A DNA stretch of 64,000 bases from the NCBI RefSeq assembly GCF_033842475.1, contig NZ_JAWXYB010000018.1, positions 1,099,501 to 1,163,500 on the forward strand, in the 5' to 3' direction. The position numbers and the translations under genes are program-made. Below are positions 9,410 through 19,878 of this stretch, piece by piece. Origin of the DNA: Acidiphilium acidophilum (lineage in GTDB: Bacteria > Pseudomonadota > Alphaproteobacteria > Acetobacterales > Acetobacteraceae). Within the stretch, counting starts at the first letter, position 1, and the number at the start of each line of letters is the position of its first letter. Under the pieces are notes generated by a model, which was not told the origin of the DNA, did no database searches, and saw only the letters and a program-made list of their open reading frames with translations.

Positions 9410-10693
9410 GTGAGCGGACTCTTACCGCGACGGGCGCGGCGTGGGGCGGCATTCGGGTTCATCATGGCGACGATCCTGCTCGACATGCTGGCGATGGCGA
9501 TCGTCTTGCCGGTCCTGCCTAAACTGATTCAGGGTCTGGTACGGGGCGACACGGTGGTTGCCGCGCATGTGTTCGGTCTGTTCGGCGCGGCATGGGCCGC
9601 AATGCAGTTCATCACAGCACCGGTGCTGGGTGCCCTGTCCGACCGCTATGGCCGCAGGCCGGTGATATTATTGTCCTGTCTGGGTCAGGCCGCCGATTTC
9701 GTGGTGATGGCTCTGGCGCCGGATGTGGCGTGGCTGCTGGTCGGGCGGATGCTGTCGGGCGCGTCATCGGCGAACATTGCGGCGGCGAACGCCTATATCG
9801 CGGATGTCACCCCGGCGGAGCGCCGGGCAGCGGCATTCGGCATATCCGGCGTTGCGGCGGCCTTGGGGTTCGTGCTGGGTCCGGCGCTGGGCGGAATTCT
9901 GGGCGGGGTGTCGCTGCGCCTGCCATTCTGGTTCGCAGCCGGTCTGGCATTGGCGAATTTCATCTACGGATGGGTTGCGCTGCCGGAATCGCTATCGAAG
10001 CGGGCGCGCACGCGGTTGACCTGGCGCGGCCTCAATCCGCTATCGGCGCTTGCATTTTATCTGCGCCCCGGCATTGCGGCACCGGCGACCATCTATGCGC
10101 TCGGCACGCTGGCCCTCCAGGCGATCCCCTCGGTGCTGGTGCTCTACGTGCAGGACCGGTTCGGCTGGATACCGCTGAAAATCGGCCTGACCCTTGCGGC
10201 GGCGGGAATCGGCTTCGCTCTGGTCGGTGGCCTGCTGGTCGGCCCGGTGGTCAAGCGGTTCGGCGAGGTTCGCACGTTGATTCTGGGGCTGTTACTGGGC
10301 GCGGCGGGGTTCGGGGTTTTCGGCTTCGCGCCGCGCAGTCTCATCTTCTGGGCCGGGGTGCCGGTGATCTCGTTCTGGGCGCTGGCGATGCCCTCGGTGC
10401 AGGGGATCATGGCGCACCGGGTCAGCGGCGCGGCGCAGGGGCGGTTGCAGGGCCTGCTCAGCAGCCTGTCCGGCCTCACCGCGCTGATCGGCCCGTTATT
10501 ATTCACCGCAATCTATGCGAAATGCCTCGGCCCCGGCGGTTCGGCCCTGGTCTGGACCGCCGGATTGCCCCTCGTCACCGCCGGGGGGCTGCTGCTCGTT
10601 TCGATGCTGCCGATTTTGCGCCTCGGCAATGTTGTGCCAGCGGCCAGCCCGAGCGCCTGCGTCAGTCGTGAACGGCGGCAGGCCGATCGCTGA
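9410..10693 (+). CDS. MFS transporter, TetA/TCR-like
   Basis: The 427-residue protein has about 12 transmembrane segments. The loop 2-3 motif GALSDRYGRRPV and the motif GPALGGILGG are those of drug:H+ antiporters of the TetA type. The start is GTG 9410; an internal ATG at 9464 is possible. Codons here end in G more often than in neighbouring genes and the local C excess on this strand disappears, which suggests insertion or inversion. The last 32 bp overlap the convergent dioxygenase gene. Actual drug export is unproven. Confidence 0.85.
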   Translation: MSGLLPRRARRGAAFGFIMATILLDMLAMAIVLPVLPKLIQGLVRGDTVVAAHVFGLFGAAWAAMQFITAPVLGALSDRYGRRPVILLSCLGQAADFVVMALAPDVAWLLVGRMLSGASSANIAAANAYIADVTPAERRAAAFGISGVAAALGFVLGPALGGILGGVSLRLPFWFAAGLALANFIYGWVALPESLSKRARTRLTWRGLNPLSALAFYLRPGIAAPATIYALGTLALQAIPSVLVLYVQDRFGWIPLKIGLTLAAAGIGFALVGGLLVGPVVKRFGEVRTLILGLLLGAAGFGVFGFAPRSLIFWAGVPVISFWALAMPSVQGIMAHRVSGAAQGRLQGLLSSLSGLTALIGPLLFTAIYAKCLGPGGSALVWTAGLPLVTAGGLLLVSMLPILRLGNVVPAASPSACVSRERRQADR

Positions 10694-11477
10694 CGCGGTC
10701 GAACGCATAGGCGTCCATCCGCAAAATCGCATGCTCGGTCGAACGATGCAGCCGATGCGCTTCGATGTCCGGCCCCGCCGCGCCCATCGCCGTGAAGAGC
10801 GGCAGCAGATGTTCCTCGGTCGGGTGTTCGTCGTGCGCATGCGGCGCAAGCGACCGGTAATCGAGCAGCGCCGCGATATCGGCGCGTGCGATGGCGTCAT
10901 CCATCCACGCGCTGAAAGCGGTCACGTCCCCGGCTTCCGGCGCATCCACCGCCTGACCGCGAAACCGCCGCAAATCATGGGTAAAATTGCCCGACCCGAG
11001 CACCAGCACCCCCTCGTCGCGCAACGGCGCCAGCGCGCGACCCACCGCAAACGCATGTTCCGGCCCCAACATCGTCTGCACCGAAAGCTGCAGCACCGGC
11101 ACATCGGCCATCGGATAGGCCAGCATCACCGGCACCCACGCTCCATGATCGAGCCCCCGCACCGGATCGATCCCGGTCGCGAACCCCGCCGCCGTCAGCA
11201 GATCCGCAACCCGCGCCGCCAGTGCGGGATCGCCGGGCGCGGGATACTCGATTTCGAACAACGCCCGGGGAAATCCGCCGAAATCATGGATCGTCGCGTT
11301 GCGGGCCACTGCATTGACCATCGGCGTCACGGTCTCCCAATGAGCGGACACCACCAGAATCGCCCGCGGCTTGGGCAGCGCCGTCCCCAACCCGGCCAGA
11401 AACGCCCGTGCCGGCGTCGGCGTGATCGCCAGCATCGGCGATCCGTGGCTCACGAAAATAGCTGGCAACGCATCCAT
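10662..11477 (-). CDS. DODA-type extradiol dioxygenase (LigB superfamily)
   Basis: The 271-residue protein begins with the metal-site region IFVSHGSPM and has LVVSAHWE, TIHDFGGFP, GLDHGAWVPV and LGSGNFTHDLR. These are the His-bearing motifs of class III extradiol dioxygenases of the 4,5-DOPA dioxygenase/YgiD group. Length is typical (about 260-275). Its 3' end overlaps the convergent MFS gene. No betalain or lignin pathway genes are nearby, so the natural substrate is unknown. Confidence 0.88.
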   Translation of the reverse strand: MDALPAIFVSHGSPMLAITPTPARAFLAGLGTALPKPRAILVVSAHWETVTPMVNAVARNATIHDFGGFPRALFEIEYPAPGDPALAARVADLLTAAGFATGIDPVRGLDHGAWVPVMLAYPMADVPVLQLSVQTMLGPEHAFAVGRALAPLRDEGVLVLGSGNFTHDLRRFRGQAVDAPEAGDVTAFSAWMDDAIARADIAALLDYRSLAPHAHDEHPTEEHLLPLFTAMGAAGPDIEAHRLHRSTEHAILRMDAYAFDRVSDRPAAVHD

Positions 11478-11544
11478 GGTCCGAACCCATCATAATCGTT
11501 CGATACTGATATAATCGTCCGCCCCCGTCGTTTCCATCACCCCT

Positions 11545-13002
11545 TCATGCGCCGGCAAGACCCCTGCCCACCAGTTTCGCCGGATCGACGATGCGATCGA
11601 ATTCCGCCCCGTCCATCCCGGCATAAGCCATCGCCGCGTCCCGCAGGCTCAGCCCTTCCGCCTCGGCCCGATGCGCCACCATCGCCGCCCGATCATACCC
11701 GATCACCGGGCTCAGCGCGGTCACCAGCATCAGCGAACGCCCGATCTGCTCGTCGATCCGCTCCCGGTTCAACACGGTCCCCGCCACCGAAAACCGGTTG
11801 AGCGTGCCGCAGGCATCTGCAAGGTTCCGGCATGATCGCAGCACATTATTGATGATGATCGGGCGCATCGCATTGAGTTCGAAATTGCCTTGGCTCCCGG
11901 CAAACGCGACCGCATTGTCATCCCCGATCACCTGAATGCACACCATCACCATCGCCTCGCACTGGGTCGGATTGACCTTTCCCGGCATGATCGACGATCC
12001 CGGCTCGTTCTCCGGTAAAACCAGTTCCCCGATCCCGCAGCGCGGTCCCGAAGCCAGCCAGCGCATGTCGTTGGCAATCTTCATCAATGCCACCGCGAGC
12101 CCCCGGATCGCCGCCATCACCGCGACCATCGCATCGAGCGACCCTTGGGCCGCGAATTTATTCGGCGCCGTCACAAACGGCTGGCCGGTCAGCGCGGCAA
12201 TCCGTGCCGCAATCGCCATACTGAACCCGGGCCATGCCGCGATCCCGGTCCCGACTGCGGTGCCGCCCGCCGCCAACTCGTAGAGTCCCGCCTTCGCGGC
12301 CTCGATCCGCGCCAGCGCATCGCGCAATTGATGGCCGTAGCCGGACCACTCCTGTCCCACCGTCAGCGGCACCGCATCCTGCAGATGGGTCCGCCCGGTC
12401 TTGGGCACATCCATCCATTCCACCGCCTTCGCCTCGATCGCGGCCGTCAGCGCCGCTGCATTCGGCAACAACTGCCGCTCGAGAGCATCCAGCGTCGCCA
12501 CGTGCATCGCAGTCGGAAACGTGTCGTTCGAGGATTGCGCCAGATTGACATCGTCGTTGGGGTGCACCGGTGCCTTGCTCCCGATCACCCCGCCCAGCAA
12601 CTGGCTCGCCCGGTTGGCGAGGACCTCATTGATATTCATGTTGGACTGGGTGCCCGACCCGGTCTGATAAACAAATAACGGGAAATGGGCGTCGAATGCC
12701 CCGTCGAGCGCCTCATCCGCGGCCCGCACGATCGCCGCCGCCTTCCACGCCGGCAGCTTCCCCGCCGCGTGATTCACCTCCGCCGCCGCCTTCTTGACCA
12801 GCGCATAGGCCCGGTACACCTCAAGCGGCATCCGCTCCGCGCCGATCGAAAAATGCTTCAGGCTCCGCTGCGTCTGCGCGCCCCAGTACCGATCCGCCGG
12901 AACTTCGATCTCGCCCATCGAATCGCTCTCGGTCCGAAATCCGTGCGCCGCGATCCCGATCGCCACGTCGCGCAGGGCAGGGGGGTCATGCTCGTCCATC
13001 AT
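11545..13002 (-). CDS. fumC: class II fumarate hydratase
   Basis: The 485-residue protein interconverts fumarate and malate in the TCA cycle. It has RTESDSMGEIEVPADRYWGA near residue 25, TGSGTQSNMN, the catalytic-His region KTGRTHLQDA, and the superfamily signature GSSIMPGKVNP. The start is taken at 13002 (M-M at 13002/12999). Upstream codons to 13062 would overlap the divergent DUF427 locus. The protein carries about 15 more N-terminal residues than typical FumC. Confidence 0.94.
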   Translation of the reverse strand: MMDEHDPPALRDVAIGIAAHGFRTESDSMGEIEVPADRYWGAQTQRSLKHFSIGAERMPLEVYRAYALVKKAAAEVNHAAGKLPAWKAAAIVRAADEALDGAFDAHFPLFVYQTGSGTQSNMNINEVLANRASQLLGGVIGSKAPVHPNDDVNLAQSSNDTFPTAMHVATLDALERQLLPNAAALTAAIEAKAVEWMDVPKTGRTHLQDAVPLTVGQEWSGYGHQLRDALARIEAAKAGLYELAAGGTAVGTGIAAWPGFSMAIAARIAALTGQPFVTAPNKFAAQGSLDAMVAVMAAIRGLAVALMKIANDMRWLASGPRCGIGELVLPENEPGSSIMPGKVNPTQCEAMVMVCIQVIGDDNAVAFAGSQGNFELNAMRPIIINNVLRSCRNLADACGTLNRFSVAGTVLNRERIDEQIGRSLMLVTALSPVIGYDRAAMVAHRAEAEGLSLRDAAMAYAGMDGAEFDRIVDPAKLVGRGLAGA

Positions 13003-13096
13003 CCGGACATGGGCAACCGCGCGCCCGCCGCCAACCCTTCCACTGTTCCGCGCCATGCCCATCTATCGTTACGCAACACATCTTCAGGAGCACGCC

Positions 13097-13378
13097 GTGG
13101 TCAAAGCCATCTGGAACGAATCGGTCATCGCGGAATCGGACGACACCGTGGTGGTCGAAGGCAACCATTATTTCCCGCTCGGGTCCGTCCGCGCCGCTTC
13201 CCTGCGCCCGAGCGCCACCACCTCCCGCTGCCCCTGGAAAGGCACCGCCAATTATCATTCGATAGAAATCGACGGCAAAACCAACCAGGACGCCGCCTGG
13301 TACTACGCCGATCCGCTCCCCGCCGCGTCCAACATCAAGGGCCGCATCGCCTTCTGGAAAGGTGTCACGGTCCGCTGA
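13097..13378 (+). CDS. DUF427 domain protein
   Basis: The 93-residue protein VKAIWNESVIAESDDTVVVEGNHYFP, with CPWKGTANYHSI and AWYYADPLPAASNIKGRIAFW, matches the small DUF427 family of unknown function. The start at GTG 13097 is chosen because AGGAG (13086-13090) sits 6 bases upstream and the family begins at this point. ATG 13055 would add 14 residues and run into the divergent fumC leader. Confidence 0.88.
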   Translation: MVKAIWNESVIAESDDTVVVEGNHYFPLGSVRAASLRPSATTSRCPWKGTANYHSIEIDGKTNQDAAWYYADPLPAASNIKGRIAFWKGVTVR

Positions 13379-13407
13379 TCGGCGAGCCGCCGCGACCTGA
13401 CGCTCGG

Positions 13408-15240
13408 TTATCCCGCCTGTCGCAGCGGCACCCGCGCCCGACCCGGAGCGACCTCGGCAACCAGCCTGAACTGGGCCATCAAATCCGAGAGCGAATCGGC
13501 TTCATCAGATAACGCATGCGCTGCGGCAGTCGATTGCTCGACCATGGCGGCATTTTGCTGGGTGACCTGATCCATCTGATTGACCGCCATGTTGATCTGC
13601 GCGAGCCCGGTGGCCTGCTCCTGCGTCGAAGCCGCAATGTCGGACACGATATGATTGATCTCCCCGACCTGCTGAACGATCCGTTTGAGCGCCTTACCCG
13701 CCTCGGCAACCAGATCGACCCCGGTTGCAACCTGCCCGCCCGAGGTGCGGATCAGCGCGGTGATCTCCTTCGCCGCCTCGGCGGACCGCTGCGCCAGTGC
13801 CCGCACTTCCGAGGCGACCACGGCAAACCCGCGCCCCGCATCCCCCGCCCGTGCCGCCTCGACACCGGCATTGAGCGCCAGCAGGTTGGTCTGAAACGCA
13901 ATCTCGTCGATCACTCCGGTAATCTTGCCGATTTCGCCCGCCGATTCCGCAATCCCGCCCATCGCCGTCACGGCGCGTCCCACCACTTCGCCCGATCGTT
14001 CGGCATCTTCCCGCGCCGCCTGTACCACATTTCGCGCATGGCTCGCCCCTTCGGCGGTCTTGCGCACGGTGGCGGTCACCTGATCAAGCGCGGCGGCGGT
14101 TTGCTCCAGACTCGCCGCCTGCTGCTCGGTCCGGCGCGACAAATCGTCCGACGCTCCGGCAATCTCCCCGGTCCCCGACCGGATCGCATCGGTATTCACC
14201 GCCACACGGGTCATCGTCGCATTCAACTGCGTGATCGCTGCGTTGAAATCGCTCCGGAGTGTCTCGTAATCGGCGGCGAATGGTTGCTCGATCCGCTGCA
14301 CCAGGTCACCGGCGGCAAGTTTGCTCAACCCGCCGGCGAGTTCATCCACCACCCGGCCGAGATTCCGTGTGGTCTCTTCCCTGACCGCTTCCGCCCGCCG
14401 GCGTTCCCCCTCAGCCGCTTCACGCGCCTTGCTCGCTTCATCCTCCAACCGGCGCGCCTTGATGCCGGCGATCTTGAACGCATCGATCGCGGCGGCCAGA
14501 ATGCCGATTTCGTCGGGTCGTGCGGTCCCCTCCACGGCGATACTGAAATCACCCTCGACCAGCCGTTGCGTCTGCGCCGCCAGCCCGCGCAAGGGCCGCG
14601 CGATCGTGCGCGACAGCCAGAACGCCACCCCGAAGATCACCAGCAGAATCGGCACCGCAAAGCCCGCGAATGCCCAGATCTCATTGATGAAAGCATGCCG
14701 CACGTTATCCAGATATACCCCGGTGCCGATCACCCAGTCCCACGGTGCGAAATAGATCACCGTCGCCACTTTCGGCTGCGGCGACGCCGATCCGGGTTTG
14801 GGAAACCGGTAGAACACCGGTCGAGGATCTCCCGCGACCGCGCGCTGCGCCATGATCCGGTTCGGATAGGTCCCACCGGCACTGCGGAGATTCCACGTAT
14901 CCTGGCCGACCAGCTTGGGGTCGGGCGGAAAGATCACCCGCACCGCCTTGCTGGTATTGACGAAGACATACCCGTCCTTGCCGTATCTGATCGTGCTGAT
15001 GATCCGTACCGCCTTGGCCTGCGCCTGCGCCTCGGTCAGTTGCCCCTTCTGCTCGCGCCGATAGATCGACTCGACCACCGAGCGCGTCACCTGCGCAATC
15101 GTATCGACCTTGTCGATCCGGTCCTCCACCATGGTCCGGTACAGAAGATGCAGCGCAAAGGCGCACAGGCAGATGAACCCGATCAGGCTGATCGCCGCCG
15201 TCAGATATAATTTGGTGGATACGTCGCGCCTCAGGATCAT
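13408..15240 (-). CDS. methyl-accepting chemotaxis protein with Cache sensor
   Basis: The 610-residue chemoreceptor has a transmembrane helix at about 10-32, then a periplasmic single Cache domain ([24 protein letters not shown]-like segments), a second helix near 195-215, HAMP, and a long signalling coiled coil. The hairpin tip includes [21 protein letters not shown] and [18 protein letters not shown], which contact CheA/CheW. No CheB/CheR pentapeptide is seen at the C-terminus. No chemotaxis genes are adjacent, so it is an orphan receptor. Start at 15240. Confidence 0.92.
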   Translation of the reverse strand: MILRRDVSTKLYLTAAISLIGFICLCAFALHLLYRTMVEDRIDKVDTIAQVTRSVVESIYRREQKGQLTEAQAQAKAVRIISTIRYGKDGYVFVNTSKAVRVIFPPDPKLVGQDTWNLRSAGGTYPNRIMAQRAVAGDPRPVFYRFPKPGSASPQPKVATVIYFAPWDWVIGTGVYLDNVRHAFINEIWAFAGFAVPILLVIFGVAFWLSRTIARPLRGLAAQTQRLVEGDFSIAVEGTARPDEIGILAAAIDAFKIAGIKARRLEDEASKAREAAEGERRRAEAVREETTRNLGRVVDELAGGLSKLAAGDLVQRIEQPFAADYETLRSDFNAAITQLNATMTRVAVNTDAIRSGTGEIAGASDDLSRRTEQQAASLEQTAAALDQVTATVRKTAEGASHARNVVQAAREDAERSGEVVGRAVTAMGGIAESAGEIGKITGVIDEIAFQTNLLALNAGVEAARAGDAGRGFAVVASEVRALAQRSAEAAKEITALIRTSGGQVATGVDLVAEAGKALKRIVQQVGEINHIVSDIAASTQEQATGLAQINMAVNQMDQVTQQNAAMVEQSTAAAHALSDEADSLSDLMAQFRLVAEVAPGRARVPLRQAG

Positions 15241-15313
15241 CTTCGGTCGTCCTCGCCGATCGGTTGCAATCCGGCGCATCTTAGACGGCAAAGATAAAGC
15301 GAAGGTTAACCGA

Positions 15314-16630
15314 TCAGTCCTCCTCGATATCTTCGAGACTGAACTGCTGCGCCTCCTCGTCATACGAATACAATTCGGCATACCGCCCCCACGAAATCGC
15401 GGTCCGCAGCGTCTCCTCCGCCCGTTCGGGCGACATGTGATCCTCCAGCTCGTCGCGAAACCGCACCGCCGACGCCCGGTGATTCCACCGCTCATCGATC
15501 ACCTGACGGATCGCGGCCACCAGTTTCACATGGGTCCGCGCCGCCTCGGCGAAAATCGTCTTGCGCTCCTCGGTATCGGCCTGCACGAACCGCATCCCCT
15601 GCTCGGTCAGCCGGATATCGCCTTCCTCAAGTTCCGCGAACCGCAGCAACTGCAACGTCTCACCGAGCGGCAGCAACTCATCCGCCTCGTACTGCAAAAC
15701 CGCCGCCAGCGCCGGCAGATCGGCCCGCCCGTGATAAGGTTCCGCCGCCAGCGTCTCCATCAACCCCGACATCAGATTTGTCCCGATCGGATGCAGCGGG
15801 GTGGCAAACCCGGTCGCGGGCACTGCCGCCGCGGCCCGCAGATCCGCCGGCGTCTTCCGCCGCGTCATCACCGCATAAATGTCATCGACCATCTGCCGGA
15901 ACGCCGTATCCAGCCGGTTGCGCGGATGCGCGAACGGCACCGCCATCTCATGCGCGACGCGCCCGGGGTCCGAGGAGAACACCAAAATCCGGTCGCACAT
16001 CAGCACTGCTTCCTCGATATTATGTGTCACCATCAATATCGATTTCACCGGCAGTTTCCGCTCCGACCACAGATCGATCAGATCGGTCCGCAGCGTCTCG
16101 GCGGTCAATACGTCGAGCGCCGAAAACGGCTCATCCATCAACAACAAATCCGGATGCGTCACCAGCGCCCGCGCCAGCCCCACCCGCTGGCGCATCCCCC
16201 CCGACAATTCCTTGGGATACGCCCCGTCATACCCGCCGAGCCCGATCAGATCGATCGCCTCCTCCGAACGCTGCTCGCGCTCCCGCCGCGCCACCCCCTG
16301 CGCCTCCAGCCCCAGCTCGACATTCTCCTGCACCGTCAGCCACGGAAACAGCGCGAAGCTCTGAAACACCATCGCCACCCCGCGCACCGGCCCCACGACG
16401 GGCCGCCCCTGCCAGGTCACATCGCCCTTGGTCGGCCGCAGCAACCCCGCGATGATCCGCAGCAGCGTCGACTTCCCCGAGCCCGACCGCCCGAGCAACC
16501 CCACGATCTCGCCCTCGCGCAAGCTCACATTCACATCGTCGAGCACGATCACATCGCTGTTGGCATCCTTCGGATAGGCCTGCTGGCAATGCCTGACCTC
16601 AAGCAGCGTCGTCGTCACCTGCTGATCCAT
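15314..16630 (-). CDS. ABC transporter ATPase with C-terminal AAA-associated domain (nitrate/sulfonate type)
   Basis: In this 438-residue protein the first 260 residues are an NrtD/SsuB-like ATPase with Walker [10 protein letters not shown] (47-55), signature LSGGMRQR and Walker B LLLMDEPF. An additional domain (about 300-435) matches the AAA-associated C-terminal domain found in a subset of these ATPases. The gene starts 9 bp after the permease gene, so the two are co-transcribed. No periplasmic binding protein is encoded nearby and the substrate is unknown. Confidence 0.88.
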   Translation of the reverse strand: MDQQVTTTLLEVRHCQQAYPKDANSDVIVLDDVNVSLREGEIVGLLGRSGSGKSTLLRIIAGLLRPTKGDVTWQGRPVVGPVRGVAMVFQSFALFPWLTVQENVELGLEAQGVARREREQRSEEAIDLIGLGGYDGAYPKELSGGMRQRVGLARALVTHPDLLLMDEPFSALDVLTAETLRTDLIDLWSERKLPVKSILMVTHNIEEAVLMCDRILVFSSDPGRVAHEMAVPFAHPRNRLDTAFRQMVDDIYAVMTRRKTPADLRAAAAVPATGFATPLHPIGTNLMSGLMETLAAEPYHGRADLPALAAVLQYEADELLPLGETLQLLRFAELEEGDIRLTEQGMRFVQADTEERKTIFAEAARTHVKLVAAIRQVIDERWNHRASAVRFRDELEDHMSPERAEETLRTAISWGRYAELYSYDEEAQQFSLEDIEED

Positions 16631-16639
16631 CGAAACCTC

Positions 16640-18373
16640 CTACCCAAGGTTGGTGCGCCGGCTGGCATAGGCATAAAGCGGTCGCCAGATCAGCCGGTTG
16701 AACGAGAGAACGAAGGCCGACATCACCGCGACCCCGAGCACGATCCGGCTGGTATTCCCCGCAACGGTCGCAAGCGCGATATACGCGCCCAACCCCTTGG
16801 CCACCAACGTCGTCTTCCCCCAGGACGCCACCTCGGCCACGATCGAGGCATTCCAGGCCGCTCCCGTCGCGGTCAGCGCCCCGGTCACGAAATAGGGCAA
16901 TATCCCCGGAATGATCAGCCGCTTCCACCAGAGAAATCCGCGCAGCCCGAAGCTCGCGGCGACCTCCTTCAAATCGCCCGGCAACGCCGAAGCCCCGGCG
17001 ACCACGTTGAACAGAATATACCACTGCGTCCCCAGCACCATCAGCGGCGTCAGCCATATATTCGGCATCAGCCGGAACGCGACGATCCCGGCCACTACCA
17101 CCGGAAACAGCAAATTCGCCGGAAATGCCGCCAGAAACTGCGCCACCGGCTGCACCAGCTTGGTCGCCTTCGGTCGCAGCCCGACCCACACCCCCACCGG
17201 CACCCAGATCGCACATGAAATGATCAGCGCCGCGAGCACCCGCGCGAGGGTACAGAGCGCATCGATCACGCAGGTCCACAAATCATGCCACTGCAGATGC
17301 GCCGCACAGAACGACACCACGAGCCACAGCCCATACCCCGCCGCCGCCGCCACGATCGCATAGAACACCGCATCGCCCAGCCGGGACGACACGCGACTGG
17401 TCTTCATCGAGGCGAACGTCCGCTCCGCCCGCCCCAGCCGCAACCGCCCGACCGCCGCGAGCCGCTCGCCCAGCCACGCCGCCGCATCCGCCACCAGATA
17501 GGTCCGCCGCAGCACCTTGAGCATCCACGGCTCGGAATCCGCCGCCGTCTGCACCGTCTCGAACCGGAACTTGGCCGACCAGGCGACCAATGGCCGGAAC
17601 AGCAACTGATCATAAAGCAAAATCACCACCAGCATCGCCAGCACGGCATAGAAAATCGCCAGCAGATCGCTCCGCCTCAGCGCCACCGCCACGTAGGAGC
17701 CGATCCCCGGCAGGGTGAACGTCGTGTTCCCCACCGTGATCGCCTCCGAGGCCACCACGAAAAACCACCCGCCCGACATCGACAGCATGGTGTTCCACAC
17801 CAGCCCCGGCATCGCGAACGGCACATCGAGCCGCCAGAAGCGCTGCCACGGCGAAAGCCCGAAACTCCGGCACGCCTCATCGAGATCCGCCGGTTCCGTG
17901 GTGAGCGACTGATAGAAGCTGAACGCCATGTTCCACGCCTGGCTGGTGAAAATCGCAAACACCGCCGCCAGTTCCGCACCCAGCTCCTGCCCCGGAAACA
18001 AATGCAGGAAAAACAGCACCGTGAACGACAGAAACCCCAGGATCGGCACCGATTGCAGAATATCCAGAATGGGAATGATAATAATCGCCGCCCGCCGGCT
18101 CTTCGCTGCCAGCGTCGCCACGGTGAACGTGAAAATCAGCGAGGCAACGAGCGCCGCGAACATCCGCAGCGTCGTCCGCACCGCATATCCCGGCAGATAC
18201 GCCGGATCGAGATGGATCGCGGTCGCCTGCACGCTGCTCAGCGGCGCCAGCGTTCCCTGTCCCACATGCACCACGCCGATCAGCACGGCGAACACCAGCA
18301 CGATCGCGGCGATATCCCAGCCATTGGGCAGCCGGCGTCCATGCACAAGGGCGGGCGGGGCGATTCTGGTCAT
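16640..18373 (-). CDS. double-domain ABC permease (nitrate/sulfonate/taurine type)
   Basis: The 577-residue protein carries two binding-protein-dependent permease domains in one chain. Each has an EAA-type loop: DEACRSFGLSPWQRFWRLDVPFAMPG in the first half and KEVAASFGLRGFLWWKRLIIPG in the second. About 12 hydrophobic segments are visible. It is the membrane half of the importer whose ATPase follows. Standard systems of this class use two copies of a single-domain permease, so the fused form and the missing binding protein are notable. Confidence 0.87.
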   Translation of the reverse strand: MTRIAPPALVHGRRLPNGWDIAAIVLVFAVLIGVVHVGQGTLAPLSSVQATAIHLDPAYLPGYAVRTTLRMFAALVASLIFTFTVATLAAKSRRAAIIIIPILDILQSVPILGFLSFTVLFFLHLFPGQELGAELAAVFAIFTSQAWNMAFSFYQSLTTEPADLDEACRSFGLSPWQRFWRLDVPFAMPGLVWNTMLSMSGGWFFVVASEAITVGNTTFTLPGIGSYVAVALRRSDLLAIFYAVLAMLVVILLYDQLLFRPLVAWSAKFRFETVQTAADSEPWMLKVLRRTYLVADAAAWLGERLAAVGRLRLGRAERTFASMKTSRVSSRLGDAVFYAIVAAAAGYGLWLVVSFCAAHLQWHDLWTCVIDALCTLARVLAALIISCAIWVPVGVWVGLRPKATKLVQPVAQFLAAFPANLLFPVVVAGIVAFRLMPNIWLTPLMVLGTQWYILFNVVAGASALPGDLKEVAASFGLRGFLWWKRLIIPGILPYFVTGALTATGAAWNASIVAEVASWGKTTLVAKGLGAYIALATVAGNTSRIVLGVAVMSAFVLSFNRLIWRPLYAYASRRTNLG

Positions 18374-18582
18374 GAGCAGATCCGCTTGAAAGAATTGACG
18401 ATGTCGATCTGATGCCCGGCCCTCAGAACCCGACGGCCCGCCTTAACCCGCAACGCCCCCCCTTGTCACCCATTGTTTGGTTTCACGTCAGTGACAGCGG
18501 CATGGTTCTATTCCCCCCGGATGTAGGCTATGGAACAAAACCGGCCGACTCGGACGTCCGGCACAATGACTGGAAGGATCGC

Positions 18583-19707
18583 ATGAAGCTCAAGGCGGAT
18601 CGCGCCACGCTCCTCAAGGCGCTGGCCCATGTTCAGAACGTGGTGGAAAAACGCAACACCATCCCCATCCTCGCCAATGTGCTGCTTTCCGTGAAGGACG
18701 GCCGCCTGACCATCGCCGCGACCGACCTCGAAATCGCCCTGATCGAAGACGTCCCCGTGGACTCGGCACAGGACGGCGCCGTCACCGCCCCCGCCGCCAC
18801 CCTCTACGAAATCGTCCGCCGCCAGCCCGAACACGCCACCATCGAGCTCGACCATCAGGGCGGCGACGCCCCGCTGGCCCTGCGCGCGGGCCGCTACGCC
18901 ACCAAACTCGTGGTCCTGCCGACCGATGAGTTCCCCAAACTCGACGCCGGCAAGCTCAGCCACAAATTCGCCGTCCCCGCCCAGGCCCTGCGCGGCCTGA
19001 TCGACCGCACCCGCTTCGCGATCTCGACCGAGGAAACCCGCTACTACCTCAACGGCATCTACCTCCACGCCGCGATCTCCGATGGCACGGACGTGCTGCG
19101 CGCCGTCGCAACCGATGGCCACCGCCTCGCCCGGGTCGAGGAAGCCCTGCCCGAAGGCGCCGCAGGCATGCCCGGCGTCATCATCCCGCGCAAAACCGTC
19201 AATGAAATCCGCAAACTCCTCGAAGACGTCTCTGGCGATATCGCCATCGCCCTCTCCGAAACCCGGATCCAGTTCACGCTCGATACCATGCGCATGACCA
19301 GCAAACTGATCGACGGCACCTACCCCGACTACAGCAAGGTCATCCCGGTCGGAAACGACAAAATCCTCCGCGTCGACACCCACGAATTCTCCAACGCGGT
19401 CGCCCGCGTCTCCGCCATCACCGCCGAACGCCACAAACCGATCAAACTCTCCGTCGCCCGCGACCTCCTCGTCCTCTCCGCCACCAGCCCCGATCAGGGC
19501 ACCGCCTCGGAAGAACTCGACGGCGACCAGGTCGATTACACCTCCACCCCGCTCGAAATCGGCTTTCAGGCCCGCTACCTCAACGACGTCACCGAACAGA
19601 TCAAAGGCCACGTCGAATTCTGCTTCGCCGACGGCGGTGCCCCCACCCTGGTCCGCGCCGCCGGAGACGCCAGCGCCGTCTTCGTCCTGATGCCGATGCG
19701 GGTTTGA
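18583..19707 (+). CDS. dnaN: DNA polymerase III sliding clamp (beta subunit)
   Basis: The 374-residue protein begins MKLKADRATLLKALAHVQ and has VEKRNTIPILANVLL, FAISTEETRYYLNGIYLH, VATDGHRLA and the conserved C-terminus VLMPMRV. It forms the ring that tethers polymerases to DNA. GGAAGG upstream supports ATG 18583. dnaA is not upstream as it is in many bacteria; the divergent neighbour is the ABC permease. recF follows after 171 bp. Confidence 0.96.
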   Translation: MKLKADRATLLKALAHVQNVVEKRNTIPILANVLLSVKDGRLTIAATDLEIALIEDVPVDSAQDGAVTAPAATLYEIVRRQPEHATIELDHQGGDAPLALRAGRYATKLVVLPTDEFPKLDAGKLSHKFAVPAQALRGLIDRTRFAISTEETRYYLNGIYLHAAISDGTDVLRAVATDGHRLARVEEALPEGAAGMPGVIIPRKTVNEIRKLLEDVSGDIAIALSETRIQFTLDTMRMTSKLIDGTYPDYSKVIPVGNDKILRVDTHEFSNAVARVSAITAERHKPIKLSVARDLLVLSATSPDQGTASEELDGDQVDYTSTPLEIGFQARYLNDVTEQIKGHVEFCFADGGAPTLVRAAGDASAVFVLMPMRV

Positions 19708-19751
19708 ACCCCGCGTCGATCTGGATATTCCGCTGGAAAGGTTAAGAAAGT

Positions 19752-19791
19752 GCTTCTTTTTTGAAAAAAAGAAGCAAAAAACTTTTGTTAA
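19752..19791. repeat. TTCTTTTTTG palindrome, copy 2
   Basis: GCTTCTTTTTTG, then AAAAAAAGAAGC, then AAAAAACTTTTG lie 45 bp after the dnaN stop. The arms pair over about 10 bp. The layout is the same as copy 1 and as the copy at 36400. Confidence 0.8.
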
Positions 19792-19878
19792 ATCAAGGTT
19801 CGGGCGCGGCCAAGGTCACGGACGCAGCGGACTGACGTTTTTCTGCGAAATAAGAAGCGCTTCCCATCCTTCCCCTCC

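Noticed and set aside
10515-11495. Plus-strand open frame of 326 codons over the dioxygenase gene
   Set aside because: It is antisense to a clear DODA-type dioxygenase and is Arg/His/Pro-rich without recognisable domains.
18374-18582. Replication origin next to dnaN-recF
   Set aside because: dnaA and gyrB are absent, no cluster of DnaA boxes is seen in the dnaN upstream gap, and the strand composition does not change here.
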